Assembly (NCBI RefSeq): GCF_000004075.3
Contig: NC_026657.2
Span: forward strand, 30,846,408 to 30,910,407
Direction of reading: 5' to 3'
DNA: 64,000 bases
DNA from: Cucumis sativus
Taxonomy: Eukaryota > Streptophyta > Magnoliopsida > Cucurbitales > Cucurbitaceae
Shown here one piece after another: positions 1-13,264 of this stretch. Positions within the stretch are counted from its first letter, which is position 1. Each line of letters begins with the position of its first letter. Below the pieces are notes generated by a model, which was not told the DNA's origin, searched no databases, and saw only the letters and a list, made by a program, of their open reading frames with translations. Position numbers and translations under genes: made by a program.

Positions 1-2072
1 TTAATTTTTATAGTAAAATAATTGATATTTTGATATATCTACGTACATTCTAAAAAATTGGTCAATTAAAATAATTTTTCTATAAGAAAATTTTTAATAC
101 ATAACTTACATCCTCTCAACGTATAGTACCAGTAACGTGTTTTCTTTTTCATGCTCTAACGTCTTATCAATCTAGCATAACTCACGCTTAAGTTTCATTT
201 TCTAATTTTCCTCTCTATCTAATACTATTCTTTTTTACCTTTCTCTTTAAACAATTAATCTCTCTTATTTTTCTACCTCCACAGATTTTCTCTCTCTATC
301 ATTACTCCCTACATTTCTAACTTTTAAACAACAGATAACAAAAACATGCAATAAAAAATCTAAGGGCTTCAAAATGATGTTTATGTTTCTTAAAAAGCAA
401 TATGACCGTTAATCGATGATCACTGCAGCTGAAGGGAGCATCGGAGGACAATGAGTGGGAATTGTCAATGTGAGTTTCTTGCAAAGAATGATTTAAGGGG
501 GGAAAAGGTCACGCAACTAGCAACCTAGCCATTCAAATTGATTTCAACAGATACGTTGTGTTGTGTTATCTTTCCAAGTAAATGGCAAAATGGGGACAAT
601 ATAAAGTAGTCCAAAGATGTTTTTTCTTAAAAAAAAAACATGTTTATCACAACTTTTTAAAATATGATTGGACCGGAAAAGGTAACTTCAATTTCGTTTA
701 ACTAGCATCTATATGTTTTCTATTTTCAATAATAGAGATACTGAATTCAAATCTTCTCAACTCAAGTTGCATTTAAAAAGATTTTTTCAAAGAAAAAATA
801 ACTATAAAAGCTAAATAATGTGGATGTGGAAGTCAGTTCAAGAAATATAAGCAAGAATCGATGAGGATGCACCAAAAACTTATTAGTTCTCTTCCATATA
901 TTTTTAAAAATTTCTAAACAATAAATCTAAAAAAGTAAGATTATAATATATATACAAAAAGATAAATAATAAAATTTAATTTTAAAAAGGATAATCTGCA
1001 AAATATGGTTTTTCTTTTCCAAACTTCTGCCAGAGAAATTTGACTAAAACAAAACCGTTTTCTTTAAGGAAATATGTCTTTTACAAGTTACGAACCTTTT
1101 CAATTCAATGGTTAATCACCTAAGAAAAAGTGAAACAATTTGCTTTTTTTAAAAAAATGAATTGTCCTAAAAAAATTGATGTAAAGTGACCTTTCTTTTT
1201 CTCACTTTCATAATTTCTTCTCCTCTTTTCATTTTAAAAAAAAGAACCAAGAAATTATAATTGTAGCCTAGGTAATACCCACACTACAAGAGCCTCCACA
1301 AACCAGCCCCATTTGTGCAATGTAACATCACACATGTCCACCATTCTTTGATGTAGTGGGAGAAGGACAAGAGGAGGAAAAAAAATGGCTTTTATTGGAT
1401 CTTATCCTCATTCCACTTTAAAAACAATAATAATACTAAAAATTGCATTTGACTTTTCCAAATGATATATAAAACACACACACACACTATGGCTTTCGGG
1501 ATTTTGGAAGTATTAGTCAAAAGTGGGTCAAAGTTCGTGAGATTTGATGTTATACCTTATTAATAGGGTTGAGAATCATTGCAAAAACGAAACCTAGGCG
1601 ATCAAACTTCACATAATCTAATAATTTCGACTAATAATCTTCCTAAAAAAGATCACATCCTTCCTTTATATTATATCAAAATTTGGGTGGTACGTGTGTT
1701 TTTTCAATCACCTTGGCTTTGTAAATGAAAATAAAATAAAACTTTCAAAACTTGAAGGAAAGTGGAGTGAGTTATTATAATTTATAATTATTATAGTATG
1801 TGGGTTATTAGTTATTATAATCTATATTTGGAAAAATGGAAAATAGTAACATATCTCATAAATGGAGGTGAGGAATAACGAAAGGGGGAGTGAGAAATAG
1901 TAAAAGTGAGAGTGAGGAATATAAGAAATAAGGAAAAAAGTAGAATAGTCCTAATCCTAGGATTATGATAAACCTTGGGACAAACATGAAGTCACTCCCT
2001 TATAATCTAAAGGCCAAACAACCACTAAGTAAGTTTTTGAGTTTCAAAACAATCTCAATTAAGTTCGATTGG

Positions 2073-2114
<42 letters not shown>

Positions 2115-2880
2115 GATAGATAACACAATGATTTGGGCTAACTCAATTGATTGAAGACATTTTATTCTTTCGTTTCAAAGATTAAAAGACACTAATATTT
2201 TTTTAATGCAAAGGTTCATATTCTTTTCACAAATTTTTAATATCTTGATCTTCGTGATTACACTAATATTTAAAATAAATAAATAAAAATAATAGTAAAA
2301 AAAAAACTTTTCATCAAAGGCCATAATGCAGTTCCTTTTGTTTTTGTATTTTTTTTTCTTCCTGAAAGGGTAAGGATGAAAACTAGAGGGTCTTAGACAC
2401 CAAAAAATATATACTAAACTCCAAGCTTTGACATGTGATCTCTGGAATCGTTTTAAAAGATAGAAGAAAAACAAAGTTTTTTTTTAGCAAGCTTGTGAAC
2501 GGACTCTAAAAAACAGAGTAAGTAAGAAAATAAAAGGGTTTCTTAGCAAGCTTGTGAACCTGACACTCTAATAACTAAAATTTTCATTTGGCTAAAAAAC
2601 AGACACAATTGGAATGGAAAAAAGTAATTGCAGAATATAATAAACTATAAGTAGTTACAAACATGTAAAGCCAAGGTGATCCATCATATTCGCCAGAGAA
2701 AACACACATAATACCACCCAATTTTTTTACTAATTTAAACAAACTCCCAATTTCTCTAATTTAGCCACCCCCTCTTTTGTCTCTAATTCCTACCAGAAAA
2801 AATTGTCCTAAAAAAAAAAAAAAGGAGGAATTATCACGACCACATGACCGCCCCATATATCGTCTTATAAAGGTGGGTTT
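1..2880. other. AT-rich intergenic spacer
   Basis: No credible gene is visible. The stretch is AT-rich with many A/T homopolymers. It contains a short CA run near 1478-1488, a long TA microsatellite at 2076-2110, and a 17-base direct repeat (2484-2500 and 2543-2559). Short open frames here are low-complexity Phe/Lys-rich translations. The last part is presumably the promoter of the carbonic anhydrase gene. Confidence 0.6.
2076..2110. repeat. (TA)n microsatellite
   Basis: An uninterrupted alternating TA tract of about 35 bases. Its length is probably polymorphic. Confidence 0.9.
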
Positions 2881-2890
2881 ATAACATATA

Positions 2891-2898
2891 TATATAAA
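2891..2898 (+). promoter_or_regulatory. TATA box of carbonic anhydrase gene
   Basis: TATATAAA lies about 100 bases upstream of the chosen start codon at 2997. Transcription would begin near 2920, so the in-frame ATG at 2904 and the out-of-frame ATG at 2917 probably lie outside or at the extreme 5' end of the mRNA. Confidence 0.55.
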
Positions 2899-2996
2899 CC
2901 CCATTGTATTCCTGTATTGTTCAAAAGGAGAGTAGATGTGCCAAGAGTTGGCAACAATTACTTAAAAAAAAAAAAAGAAAAAGAGAGTTGGCAACA

Positions 2997-5038
2997 ATGG
3001 CTCCTCCATTCTCCTCTATTTTCGTTGTCTCTCTTTTGTTTCTTGGTTTTTTCGTGCAAGCCCACGGTCGTAAGAATTCTTTTTCTTTTTTTTCTTTTCC
3101 CAATCTTCCATTGAATTTTCTCTTATGGATTATTTGTTTGATGAATGATTAAATTGTAGAGTGGTTTTGTTTTTGGGAGGACAGATGGGGTTCAATCGGC
3201 TGCATTTACTTATGAGGGCTCACATGGACCTCAAAAATGGGGAAGCTTGAGCCCAAGTTATGCAGCTTGCTCCAATGGGAAATTACAATCACCAGTAGAC
3301 ATTTCGAAGGATCACAGCGTGTTTGGGAAGGAGCTTCAAACACTAGCCAGAAAATACAGTATTGCTAATGCTACACTTACCAATAATGGCTTCAACATTG
3401 GGGTGGGTCGGTCTCTCTCCCCCCACCCCCCCTTTTTAGCATATAACTTTCGACTCTCTATTTTGTCTCTTGTCACCCTCTTCCCATGCCCACAAAACAT
3501 GCATATTCTCTGTTTACATATTTATTTATTATTCATAAATAAATCAATAATAATGTGAGCAAAAAAACACAATATTGACTCTCTTTTTTTCTTGATCAAA
3601 ATCAGGTACACTTTTGGGAGAATTCAGGAGGAACAGCTATCATAGATGGCAAAAACTACATCCTCAGACAATTGCATTGGCATTCTCCTGCAGAACACCG
3701 CCTCAACGGAGAGCAGTATGTCCACTTCTCTCTCTCGGCTGGGCCTATAATGGGATAAGCCCACTACAGCCCCAGCCCATTTAATTATCGGGCTGCCCAG
3801 CCTTTAGGACATTTCAGGGTAGCCATAACAGAAGAAAGATATCTGTTATGGCTACTAATTCCCTATATCTCAATATCTTCTAAATTGTTTCTTTTTCTAA
3901 TTTTACTCTTGATTTCGTTCCAAAGCTTCAATCAAATTCTTCCAGCAAAAAGGATCGTTTCTCCTTGATTGGTATGTCCAAGTGACATGCTCTTATGTCC
4001 AAATATGTTATTGACATGAAGGACTGATTTAACAGTTCTTTCACGTTTAAGATTACCTATTTAGAGAATTGTGCGGTCTATGCAGCCTAAATTTTATTAG
4101 AACAGTATATTTCCAAACCTGTCTCAAGAATATGAAATTTGAAGAGAAAAGAAGATTTCAGAAAATTTTGACTCAAATTCTCTCTGAAACAGTCTGATTT
4201 TATTTTAATTACTGATAATTCATGAAACGCCTCATTCCTAGACAGTCTAAAATACCAGATGGACTAAGAATACTGATTCGAATTTCATCTTAAAAATCAA
4301 TCTAAATCTGCTCAAGTTCATCTGTTATATAAAATGTGAGAAGGTTTTAATTTGAAGATACCTCCTTATTTTCCGATTTGAACAGATATGCAGCCGAGCT
4401 TCATCTAATCCATCAGGCAGAAGACGGCACCCTCTCCGTCATTGCAATTCTCCTCCAAATCGGTGAACCCGAACCCCTACTCGCAAAGGTACATCAATGA
4501 ATTACTCAATTTCATCCTTTCACAAATACATGTCCAAAGAAAAAATAAAAAACGAAGCACAGAAAACACAATCACGGCAACCGTAAAATCGTCCTGCTAA
4601 ATCGCAGATACAAGACAAATTGGTGGAGTTAGCCAATGAAAAATGCGGCGGCGACGAAGTGGCTCACGTTGCACTTGGAGACCTAGACACAAAGCACTTG
4701 AGAAAGAAGACTCGCAAATACTACAGATACATCGGCTCTCTCACAACTCCTCCCTGCACCGAAAACGTCATATGGAACGTTCTCGGCAAGGTAAATCTAC
4801 ATCTCCATTTCTCAAACTCCTCACTCCACGAAACAGAACGCAACGCAATTGCTTTAAGCCTTAAAAGCTAGGGCATAACATTATTGTAAAAATTACCTCG
4901 CAGGTGAGGACAATTTCGCAGCAACAATTGGAAGCACTGAAGGCGCCATTGGATCCAGTGTATAAGAACAACGCCCGACCAGTACAGCCGCTCAATGGCC
5001 GGAAGATTGAGATCTACGACGAGCTCAGCGAGTACTAA
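2997..5038 (+). CDS. alpha-type carbonic anhydrase, secretory
   Basis: This enzyme hydrates CO2 to bicarbonate using zinc. The model has six exons: 2997-3069, 3185-3402, 3606-3715, 4386-4488, 4608-4790, 4904-5038. They join in frame to 273 residues, normal for plant alpha-CAs. The N-terminus (MAPPF, then a hydrophobic stretch to QAHG) is a signal peptide, so the protein enters the secretory pathway; some relatives reach the plastid that way. The zinc histidines are visible in LHWHSPAEH (two) and AELHLIH (third), and [14 protein letters not shown] near residues 210-225 is the conserved substrate-pocket segment. The internal start at 2997 was chosen because it begins the signal peptide and follows a TATA box; an upstream in-frame ATG at 2904 would bury it. 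The exon 1 donor is ambiguous: GTAAGA at 3070 is preferred over GTCGTA at 3067. Intron 3 (about 670 bases) looks enlarged by an insertion. Confidence in family is very high; the isoform is not assigned. Confidence 0.93.
3722..3960. mobile_element. probable transposon remnant in carbonic anhydrase intron 3
   Basis: This part of intron 3 is much richer in C and G than the other introns of the gene. It has GGGCTG/CAGCCC-type blocks around 3738-3805 and an 11-base inverted repeat (AGCCATAACAG, paired with CTGTTATGGCT) around 3820-3853. Such structure suggests a short inserted element, possibly an LTR or TRIM fragment. Neither boundary nor target-site duplication could be fixed by eye. Confidence 0.35.
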
Positions 5039-6754
5039 AACCTCTCCTTTTCTCTCTCTCGCGCCTTCATTTTGCCGCCCAATTTACAATCAGTTAAAGC
5101 AAAGGAGAGAATGCAATTTTAAAAAGGAAAAAAGAAAAAGAGGTGGTAAATACCATTGTAACCTTTTGATTCTGATCCTTCCGTGGATTTATTGATTGGT
5201 AAATGGTCATTTCACATTTCCTCCCTAATTACTTATAAAAACAACCATTCTACTTTATTTTACTAATTATGAATAATTGTAGCATAAAAGAAATGGGGAA
5301 AAATAACATTAATTTCTTTTCGACTTCCAATTTATATATTCGTTACAAGTTATGTTATGAAAGATTAAATTGAAACATATGTTCTAATTAAATTCCAAAC
5401 GTTGTATTTAACAAGTCCATATTTCAAAAATAAATAAAATGTGAATTTTTTGTTGATAAATGAATTTGAGTGTTTCAAATAAAACAGGATTGGGCAATCA
5501 TCTCAAAATATAGGGGGCAAAAACCAAAGGGAACTAACCAATTTTTGCGAGAGAATGAACCAATTCGCATCCATATGCCCTCTCCCAACTTGTATCTTTC
5601 TCTTAATTATTCTAAACCAATACACCTTTGCTGATCTTAGCGTAGTTCAATTTTGGAACCAATTCCTCCATGTAGATATAATACGCAAGTTAAAAAGGTA
5701 TCAATTAAATGTGTTCATCAATGGATGAAATATATAAGGATTGTGTTCTCTTCCATCTCTTAAATCATTTTTGTTTTGATTTAAAACTCTAATTCACTTC
5801 TACTTTTAATTACTTTGTGGTGTATAGCAATCTATTAACTTTTAAATATCCCATATTTAATATTTGATTAACTCGACTTTTGTTATAACTTATACCAACG
5901 AATTTGAAAGAGTTATCAAATGTAATTAAAAAGTAGGGAACGAATAAATTTTAATTGTATAGCATGTCAACCATTTAACGATAATTAATATAAACGCAAT
6001 TTGAATAGAAATATAGTGGGAATTCTTCTATGAAAAACATTGAAGGAATTTTTTAAGGTTATTCCTAGTTCTCATTGTAGAGAGAAGCCTTTGGCGATGA
6101 TGTTATGTTTGGTGACAAGTCGTTTGTTTTCTATAAAGTATTTTGCTTTTGAAAAATATTGATGTCATACAAAAACTAAATACTTTAGAAATTTAATGTG
6201 TCACCTTAGATAGTTGTTGAATATCAAGTGAAAATTTTCGTATATCATTTGGATAGAAATATGGTATTACAGGTTTGCATATGATATTACAACTCATCTA
6301 ATTGTGCAGGTTGTTATATTCTATATTTTTTAAAATGATGTGGTAGCTGAAGAAAGAGACAAATATTTAAAGAAAAATCTCATTCTTCTTCTCTTAGGTA
6401 GGTGAAGAGATATAAAAATAAAAATGGTGGAAGAAAAATCTTATTATATATCACACACTCATATACCATAATCTCTTATTTTATTTTCACTCAACATGAG
6501 TCACATCACAACAAATTAATTTAAAGTTTTACTTATTCTTAAAAAATGGCAATTCACATCTTTTAAAAGTTAGAAAAATAATTAGAATATTTATACTAAT
6601 TAATCCACAATTAAATTTAAATGTCACGACCAATCCAATGAATGCTCGACTTACAAGACATTCAATTATTGTGAAAACATCACGAGAATATATTGTTTTA
6701 TTAATTCAAGATGTAAAATTTGTTTTCAACCACTAGTTTAAGCTTTTTGGTGAA

Positions 6755-6875
6755 TTGTGTTAAATTTGATAGTATGAGATTCCATCTCAAAACTAATTGA
6801 CAATGTAAGGAGTAGCCATGAGTCCCCTTTGTTTTTCCAACGTGGAATTCTTAATATCTCCAATAAATTGGTAGT
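6755..6875. repeat. dispersed repeat, copy 1 (shared with 55.6-55.9 kb)
   Basis: This stretch contains the series AATTTGATAGTATGAGATT, CTCAAAACTAATTG, GAGTAGCC, ATGAGTCCCC and TTTTTCCAACGTGGAATTC. The same series in the same order occurs at 55750-55885 (with CTCAAAACCAATTG, GAGTAGCC, ATGAGTCCCC, TTCAATGTGAGATTC). Two copies of one interspersed family in a 64 kb window indicate a common genomic repeat. Confidence 0.65.
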
Positions 6876-6879
6876 TTAA

Positions 6880-7060
6880 TATGGTATCAGAGTATGTAAT
6901 CCATGAAGGTTATATGTTTAAGCTCCTGCGTTCGACCACTAGCTCAAATTCATTGGTGAACATAACCTATGCATTCAACCACTAGCTAAAGTTTTTTGGT
7001 GAATTAATGATATAATATGGTATAGAGCAGGTGGTACAGGGAAACCATGTATTCAAACTC
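6880..7060. mobile_element. degenerate Copia-like retroelement trace
   Basis: The motif TATGGTATCAGAG near 6883-6895, and a degraded repeat of it (TATGGTATAGAGC) near 7017-7029, match the initiator tRNA-Met primer-binding site usual in plant Copia elements (TGGTATCAGAGC). Phrases around CCACTAGCT and TTTTTTGGTGAATT recur between them. No LTR pair or coding remnant was found, so this is an old fragment. Confidence 0.35.
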
Positions 7061-8685
7061 CTCCATTGTTGTTTTCTCTCCAATTAAAATGGATATATAT
7101 ATAATTAATTTAGTCTTTAACCACTAACTTACTATTTCTGGATGAATGAGTGATTTAATAATGTTTCAACTTATAAAATTTACCATATAGGTAATATTTA
7201 TGTTACCTAATGTGATTTTTTCTTGTACATGACAAAGTTTCTAGGGCCGATTTGACCTTTTAGCCCTTACTACTTTTAGCTTACAACTCCAATATATATA
7301 TACTTTCTATAACTTTTACTAAATCATATGTATTCGTGACTACTATATCCTATGTAATTTGCATACACTATTGTAATATTACATTTCAATAACTTTAAGT
7401 TATTCAATTTTGTATGATATGGACTACAGATATCGAAGGGAGCAAAGGGAAGGTTGGTAGGGAGGGTTTTCTTTTCATTTTTCTTCTTAATTTTATAATG
7501 TTTATTTAATTCTGAAATTATTTAGTATTATTTTTAAATTTTAAAATATGTCAGGACTGCACCCCTCCTCTAATTATTAAATTAAAGCGTTAAACGAGGG
7601 ACTAAATTAAACTAAACCATTTCTGTAATTCTTTTTAAAATAACCATTTTCTACATGTAACAACTATTTTCTATACTTGAAGATGACTATCGATTTCGAA
7701 AAATGTGAACGAAGTTGACCGGTTGCTCCAATTTTATGGTTTTTTAAAAATTAATATGCATTCTAAAGTTTTTTTTTTTTTTTTGCTTTTTAAAGAAAAG
7801 CATACAAATGAGATATAAAATTAGTCTACTAACTTTGAAAAGATTTATTTAATTATTAATTATCATTTTAACTCAATAGTAATGAACGTAATTTAGATCT
7901 GCCATGAATTTGAATAACAAAAAGAATGATTCTAAAAATCGTGGGCCAAAAGAAAATTCACCCGCCGAACAAAAATTAAACCCAAAAACTACCCCTCGTC
8001 CTATTTTATAAAAGTAATAATTTTCACCCCTACATGATTTATGGTCCTTCCTGTCTAGACCACTGCCTCTGCCTCGGCTTGTCTCTAGCTCGATTATTGA
8101 AGCTTTTTCCATGTTATAATTTAAAAATCCTTCGTATGGTTTTGTCTTTTTTTCTGTAAACAATATCAAAGTTACTGTTGTACATTCAATTGCCCTTCAG
8201 TTCTGCAACTATTTACTACTGCCGTTTAGTCCCTGAACTACAGCCTATTTAATTTCCACATTTCACTACATAAAATAAAACCCATTAGTTGAGTAGTTAT
8301 TAACTGAACACAAGAATTTACAACTGCTCACTGCACAAAAAAGGAAAAAGATAATAATAAACCAAACTGTTCTTTTTTATCTACAAAACGTCAGCGTAAA
8401 TGCAAATGAAATAGAAAAATAACTGCAAGAACAATAGGCAAAATTACATCTGGAAAACCTTTGGCTCTTTTTGGCTTTTTTTTTTACTTACTTACCTTGT
8501 GATGCACGGGAGGAGTGAGGTGAGGACAGTTGAATCAAAGTGCCACGTCATCCAACTACAATAAAAACAAAAAAAAGAAAAGCGGGCCCAGCAGAAGCCC
8601 ACCTAATCCCGCGGGTCCCGCCGACAGCCCACGCATCAAGGTACCGAGAACCTTAGAGAATCAATCAGAGTCTGCCGTCCGGCGA

Positions 8686-9549
8686 TTACTCTCCGTCGCC
8701 GACGACCCATGAACCGGATCGCCTCCCCGAAGCGAACCGCTTGACGCCGCCCAAACCGGGAGGTTCGATCTCCACACTCCTTCTAGGACGAGATTCCGCC
8801 GTCAGTGCGTCGATGTTGAGGGCAATCTTATCAGATGCTTTCATTGCCAGCGAGTCTCCGGAATCTGGAGCGGTTGGTTTAACCACCGGTGTTTTTTTCC
8901 AACATCTGAAAAGATTCCGGAAAGTACATAAGAAGCCTGGTTCAGTGTCTTTCCGTTCCGGTTTTTCCTTTGGCGGCGCCGGTTCGCATGAACGTCGACG
9001 ATTCTTCCATCGACGACTCCGATCTCGCTTCGATCTCACTCTCCCCATACATGAAACTTTCGGCGATGAGGGTTCGACGAGCGCAGAGTCCGATTTTTCG
9101 GAAGATCCCGATTGTTTAGGGAACAGCCTCGTGTTTCCAGATTTCGCATTTCGACGACTCTTCGAATCTACAAAACAAGTCTTGTGAAGCTTCGGAAGGC
9201 CGAGAATCGAGGCCTTCGATTTGAAGTTCAAGGAAAATCGCTGAGAATTCGAATTAGAAGTCGGATTCACAGTAGGATTTAAGTTCGTTGAATTCGAACT
9301 CCCTTTCGTCGAATCTTTCCTCTCGTAAAAAGCGTTTTGATTTAACCAATCGAACTCTGCATCCTTCGAGAGCCAAAACGATTCCGGTGGAAAATCCGGC
9401 GGAATCTCTGGCTGCTCTGTGACCTCTCTGTTCTCTTCTTCTGGCCGAGGATCGCCGTCGTCCAAAGCTTCCTCGCAGGCGATTTTTCGGTCATGAGCAC
9501 CGCCGCCGGCACATGCAGAAACCAGAGTTTCCAGATCCACTTGCGGCAT
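8686..9549 (-). CDS. plant-specific protein of unknown function (syringolide-induced 14-1-1-like)
   Basis: This is an intronless 287-residue protein. I recognise its family only loosely: plant relatives are, from memory, often labelled syringolide-induced protein 14-1-1, a label that states induction by an elicitor rather than a mechanism. Visible features are a start MPQVDLETLVSACAGG; a Trp-rich conserved block PESFWLSKDAEFDWL (about residues 55-69) followed by FYERKDSTKG; a Ser/Asn-rich linker ending in FSLNFKSKASILGLP; the block SSPKVSCMGRVRSKRDR (about 161-177) running into an Arg-rich patch that could be a nuclear-localisation or calmodulin-binding segment; and a C-terminus GVKRFASGRRSGSWV. 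There is no signal peptide or membrane segment. The gene is strikingly GC-rich relative to its flanks, which creates a long antisense frame at 8741-9187 with no independent support. Coding status is strongly supported; function is unknown. Confidence 0.88.
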   Translation of the reverse strand: MPQVDLETLVSACAGGGAHDRKIACEEALDDGDPRPEEENREVTEQPEIPPDFPPESFWLSKDAEFDWLNQNAFYERKDSTKGSSNSTNLNPTVNPTSNSNSQRFSLNFKSKASILGLPKLHKTCFVDSKSRRNAKSGNTRLFPKQSGSSEKSDSALVEPSSPKVSCMGRVRSKRDRSRRWKNRRRSCEPAPPKEKPERKDTEPGFLCTFRNLFRCWKKTPVVKPTAPDSGDSLAMKASDKIALNIDALTAESRPRRSVEIEPPGLGGVKRFASGRRSGSWVVGDGE

Positions 9550-12500
9550 AGTAAAACAGAGTGTGAAGTATAACCAGATAATACAGATTCAAAAAATTAG
9601 AAGTTTCTTAAAATAAGAAACTTTTTGGGAGAGAAAAGGAGAGAAGAATTCTTCCGGTTGACTGAAGCTGGGTGGCGCGTTCTTGAAGAAGTCTTTTGAA
9701 GATTCAACCAAAAACAGAACGAAAAAAGAGAAAATGAAAAGCGATTTTTTTCTTAGCCTTTTGAAATTGGTACGGAAAGTGAAAGCACAAAACGGCAGCG
9801 GATTGATGGAGCGCGGATCAATGATTTTATTATTTATTTTTTCAATTTTAACTCTAAACTTTTGGATTTATCTATTAATTTGGACTCTAATATTTTAATT
9901 TCAAACAATATTAACTATAAAATTAAATAGAAGTGTTTGGTAATTTTCACATTAAATGTTAAAAAGTGTTGTAAACTATTCTTTTAATAAGTTTTATTTC
10001 AATTACCGCTAGAAAAATATTTATGTTAAATTATAAGGATATATATACGATATTAAATCGATAATATTTTTTAAAAATTGACAATCTATTTCGTAAAATT
10101 CATGTTTAATTTTTTTAACAATTTTAAAAAACTTTAAAATGTGAATCAATAATTAATTTATGCCTCGGTCAAATATTTGTTTTCCCTTAAAGTTCATTTG
10201 ATTGAAATTAATGGTTTTAGGAAGTTTTTTTTTTTAAATTATCTTTTTAATACCAAACTTTTTCCTTCATCTTGACGTTTAAAATCTTAACGGATTTGAT
10301 ATAATTTCAAATATTTTTGTTTGTTCGAATATGTGAAATATTTATATTTTATAGCAAAATAGAATATAGGATGCTTTTATATTTTAGATAAATTGTTTTT
10401 CTTTTTATTATTATACTTTAAAAAAAGTTGAACTTATTTATTATATTATATATTTATTTTATTTCGTTGGCACGTGAATACATATAATTAAGTTAAAATA
10501 AATTGTCGTATTTTAACTTTTAAGTATTTATTATTTTGAATAATTGTTTTAGAATAGTGGACTTCTAAATTTTACATGTATAAATAATCATTTATATCTT
10601 TTATATTATTATGAACTAGGATATTCTAATACATACTACGTTCTTTTGTTACGTAATAAAGTCGTAAATGTATTGTGTTTCAATATATATGATAGTCTCG
10701 AAATAATGTATTGTGTTTCATACAACAAAACGGTGATAATTAAACAAAAAAAACTGCTGAGAAAACTTAAGTTATACATTTTAATAATTAAGAGGCCATG
10801 ATGAAACCCATTTAAACATTTGTATGGGAAGGTAAATAGATATTGTTATTAAAATGGTCGAAATTGAAATGCAGTCAACTTTTTGTAAACAAAATGCATT
10901 CAACTTAGGAGTTGAACTTAATTACTGTATATATAGTGTTAAAGTCTCATTTAATCATAGCTTTTTTAAAAAAAGAAAATATTTTAATAGAAACGATATA
11001 ATGTTATGAAGTAAAAATCATATTTATTTTATTTTAATTTCAATTATGAGATTTGTTGTTTGGGTTTGGTGGGTTGGTTAATACTTACTAAACGTTTGGT
11101 CCATCTAACCCCAACCGTTCCCACTTTAGGTGATAAAATTATAGAAACCATTTTCAATGATCTTCTCTAATTATATGTGTATATATACATAGAATATTAT
11201 ATTATATTTTTATATAAAAATAAAAGTTAAATGAATATTGTAACATATGACTTTATTGTAAAAAATAATGTTATTGAGTTAAAAATTCAATACGTGCAAA
11301 TTGATTAATTCGTAAAAACATCACAGGTTTAAAAATTCAAAACAAAATAACATATGTTTAAGAATCAAAATCAAAATTCAATTTTATTTCCCCTTTCTCA
11401 ATTCTTATTCAATTCAGAAACATCAAATTAGTACATGAGTTAATAAATTTAAAATATACCCATAAAGAAAAGGCACGTTGTTTTTTAAATCTCCCAAAAA
11501 TATGTGTCTATGTGTTTTAATGAGACCGCTTGCGGCTAATAAGGAGGCTGCAAGAGCAGTTGCCTATATATATAATTGAAGATTTACATTGATAAAAGGA
11601 ATTATTGAGGCTTTATTCATCAAAATCCCTTTTTTATAATACCCATTTTAAATAAAAACACACTTGCTAAGCTGTATAATTGATTAATCAGACTGCTGCC
11701 ACATCCTTTTCTATTTTTGTTATTATTTCTTAAAAATATGACCCAGCTTTTAGAACTATAGTTTTAGTTTTAATTTTTTCACTTGGTTATTGTTTAGAAC
11801 CCTTCAATGCATGTAAGTGAAAGGGAAAAAAAATATATTGGTGAAAACAATGTCAAGCTTAATTTTTAAAAACATACTAAATTAGAAACTATATTGCTAT
11901 CAAATTCTAATTAATTTTTACGATTTGCCAAAGCGATTTTAAAAGTGGTTGAAAAATGTTGCTAGCTTTAACATTTAGATTTCTCTCACTGCTTTTTTAG
12001 GCAATAATTTAGGTTCTTTATTTTCTTAAAAAGCAAAACAATTAAGATTCAAATAACTTGAATGATTTGCTATTTGGTCGGATCTCTTCAATGTATCCAA
12101 ATATCTATATATATATTTATACAATGGAAAAAATAATTGGACACTGCATTAAAATACAATAATATAAATATTTTGAGATTTGGTAGCTACATTTTTATAA
12201 ATGTTAAATGATTGAAAAAGAAAGCACCTTAATAAAAATACGATCAATCATTGGCATAAATAGACTGATCTATGTCTATTTCTATACATATTGTAAAAAA
12301 TAAAAAGATCAAATTATATTATCAATATAATTTAAGTAACTATAAATTTAAATTTCAAACATGTATATTCTAGAGAATAAAATACTATTATACTTATTTA
12401 AGTGGGTCATTTTGTTTAATATCACAACAGTTTAGGTGAAACATTATTACATATGCAGGAAAATTATGCCATAAACATTTTAAAACATGATCAGTTTAAA

Positions 12501-13264
12501 ATTTTAGTACAAAAGATTAATTATCTTCTCACGTATATATAAAAAAACAGAATATAGAATGAATTTCCAAAACGTAAAAGAAAATATATTTATTATTACA
12601 TTGAGAATGGAAAATATATAAATTCTTTGTGATCATCGAGATCGCAGTGTTGTACTCTGAAATAAAATTTATGATTCCATTATGCATGAAAGTGCGTGAA
12701 GTTATTGTCGTGTAAGTTCTGCAGCCAATCACAAATTATATATATGTATATTAACTTATGCTTCAAATAAAATAAAAACTATACTTTATTTCTTCACTTA
12801 GGAAAATAAAACAAAGTATATTTTATTGAATACCGATCTGTATAAACTATATTCTTAATTTTTTAAATTACTACTAGTACGCTCAGTATCAATATCAAAG
12901 CCACTTATGTTTTTCTGGGTGTCTAACCTATATATGAATCTCTAGTCTCTTAACTTATGGTTGAAATTCCCTTGTTTCATTGTTTGATCATAAATTTGGA
13001 TTTAGTTGTTAAACCAATACGGAGGTTTGGAGAGGCACATTAACTAACAGTGATGACAGATTTTGCATTACATGCAAATGGGCACACACTAAAATTGATT
13101 TTTTAAATATCGATTAAAACTTCAAGTTCTACGTGAGTTTGGTAACGTTTTAAAATAATTTTTTTCTGAAGACATACTAAAACAATAATTAGTCAAATAA
13201 AAAATTCTCACACTAATAAATTTATTAAATTATTACATGTTAATGTTAGTCAAATACATTTTTA

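Larger units (their letters stand above)
5039..8500. other. intergenic spacer with repeat remnants
   Basis: No gene was found between the carbonic anhydrase and the gene ending at 8686. The sequence is AT-rich. The segment 6755-7060 holds dispersed-repeat text described separately. The first 150 bases are the carbonic anhydrase 3' UTR. Confidence 0.55.

Noticed and set aside
2175-2474. 99-residue minus-strand frame
   Set aside because: Phe/Tyr/Lys-rich translation of AT-rich DNA; no start context, domain or splice partner.
8741-9187. 148-residue open frame on the plus strand
   Set aside because: Lies fully antisense to the well-supported gene at 8686-9549. GC-rich codons of that gene avoid stops on the opposite strand. 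No domain and no promoter.
11520-11579. 19-codon Ala-rich ORF beginning MRPLAANKEA
   Set aside because: Isolated, no promoter or homology recognised; too short to support as a gene.
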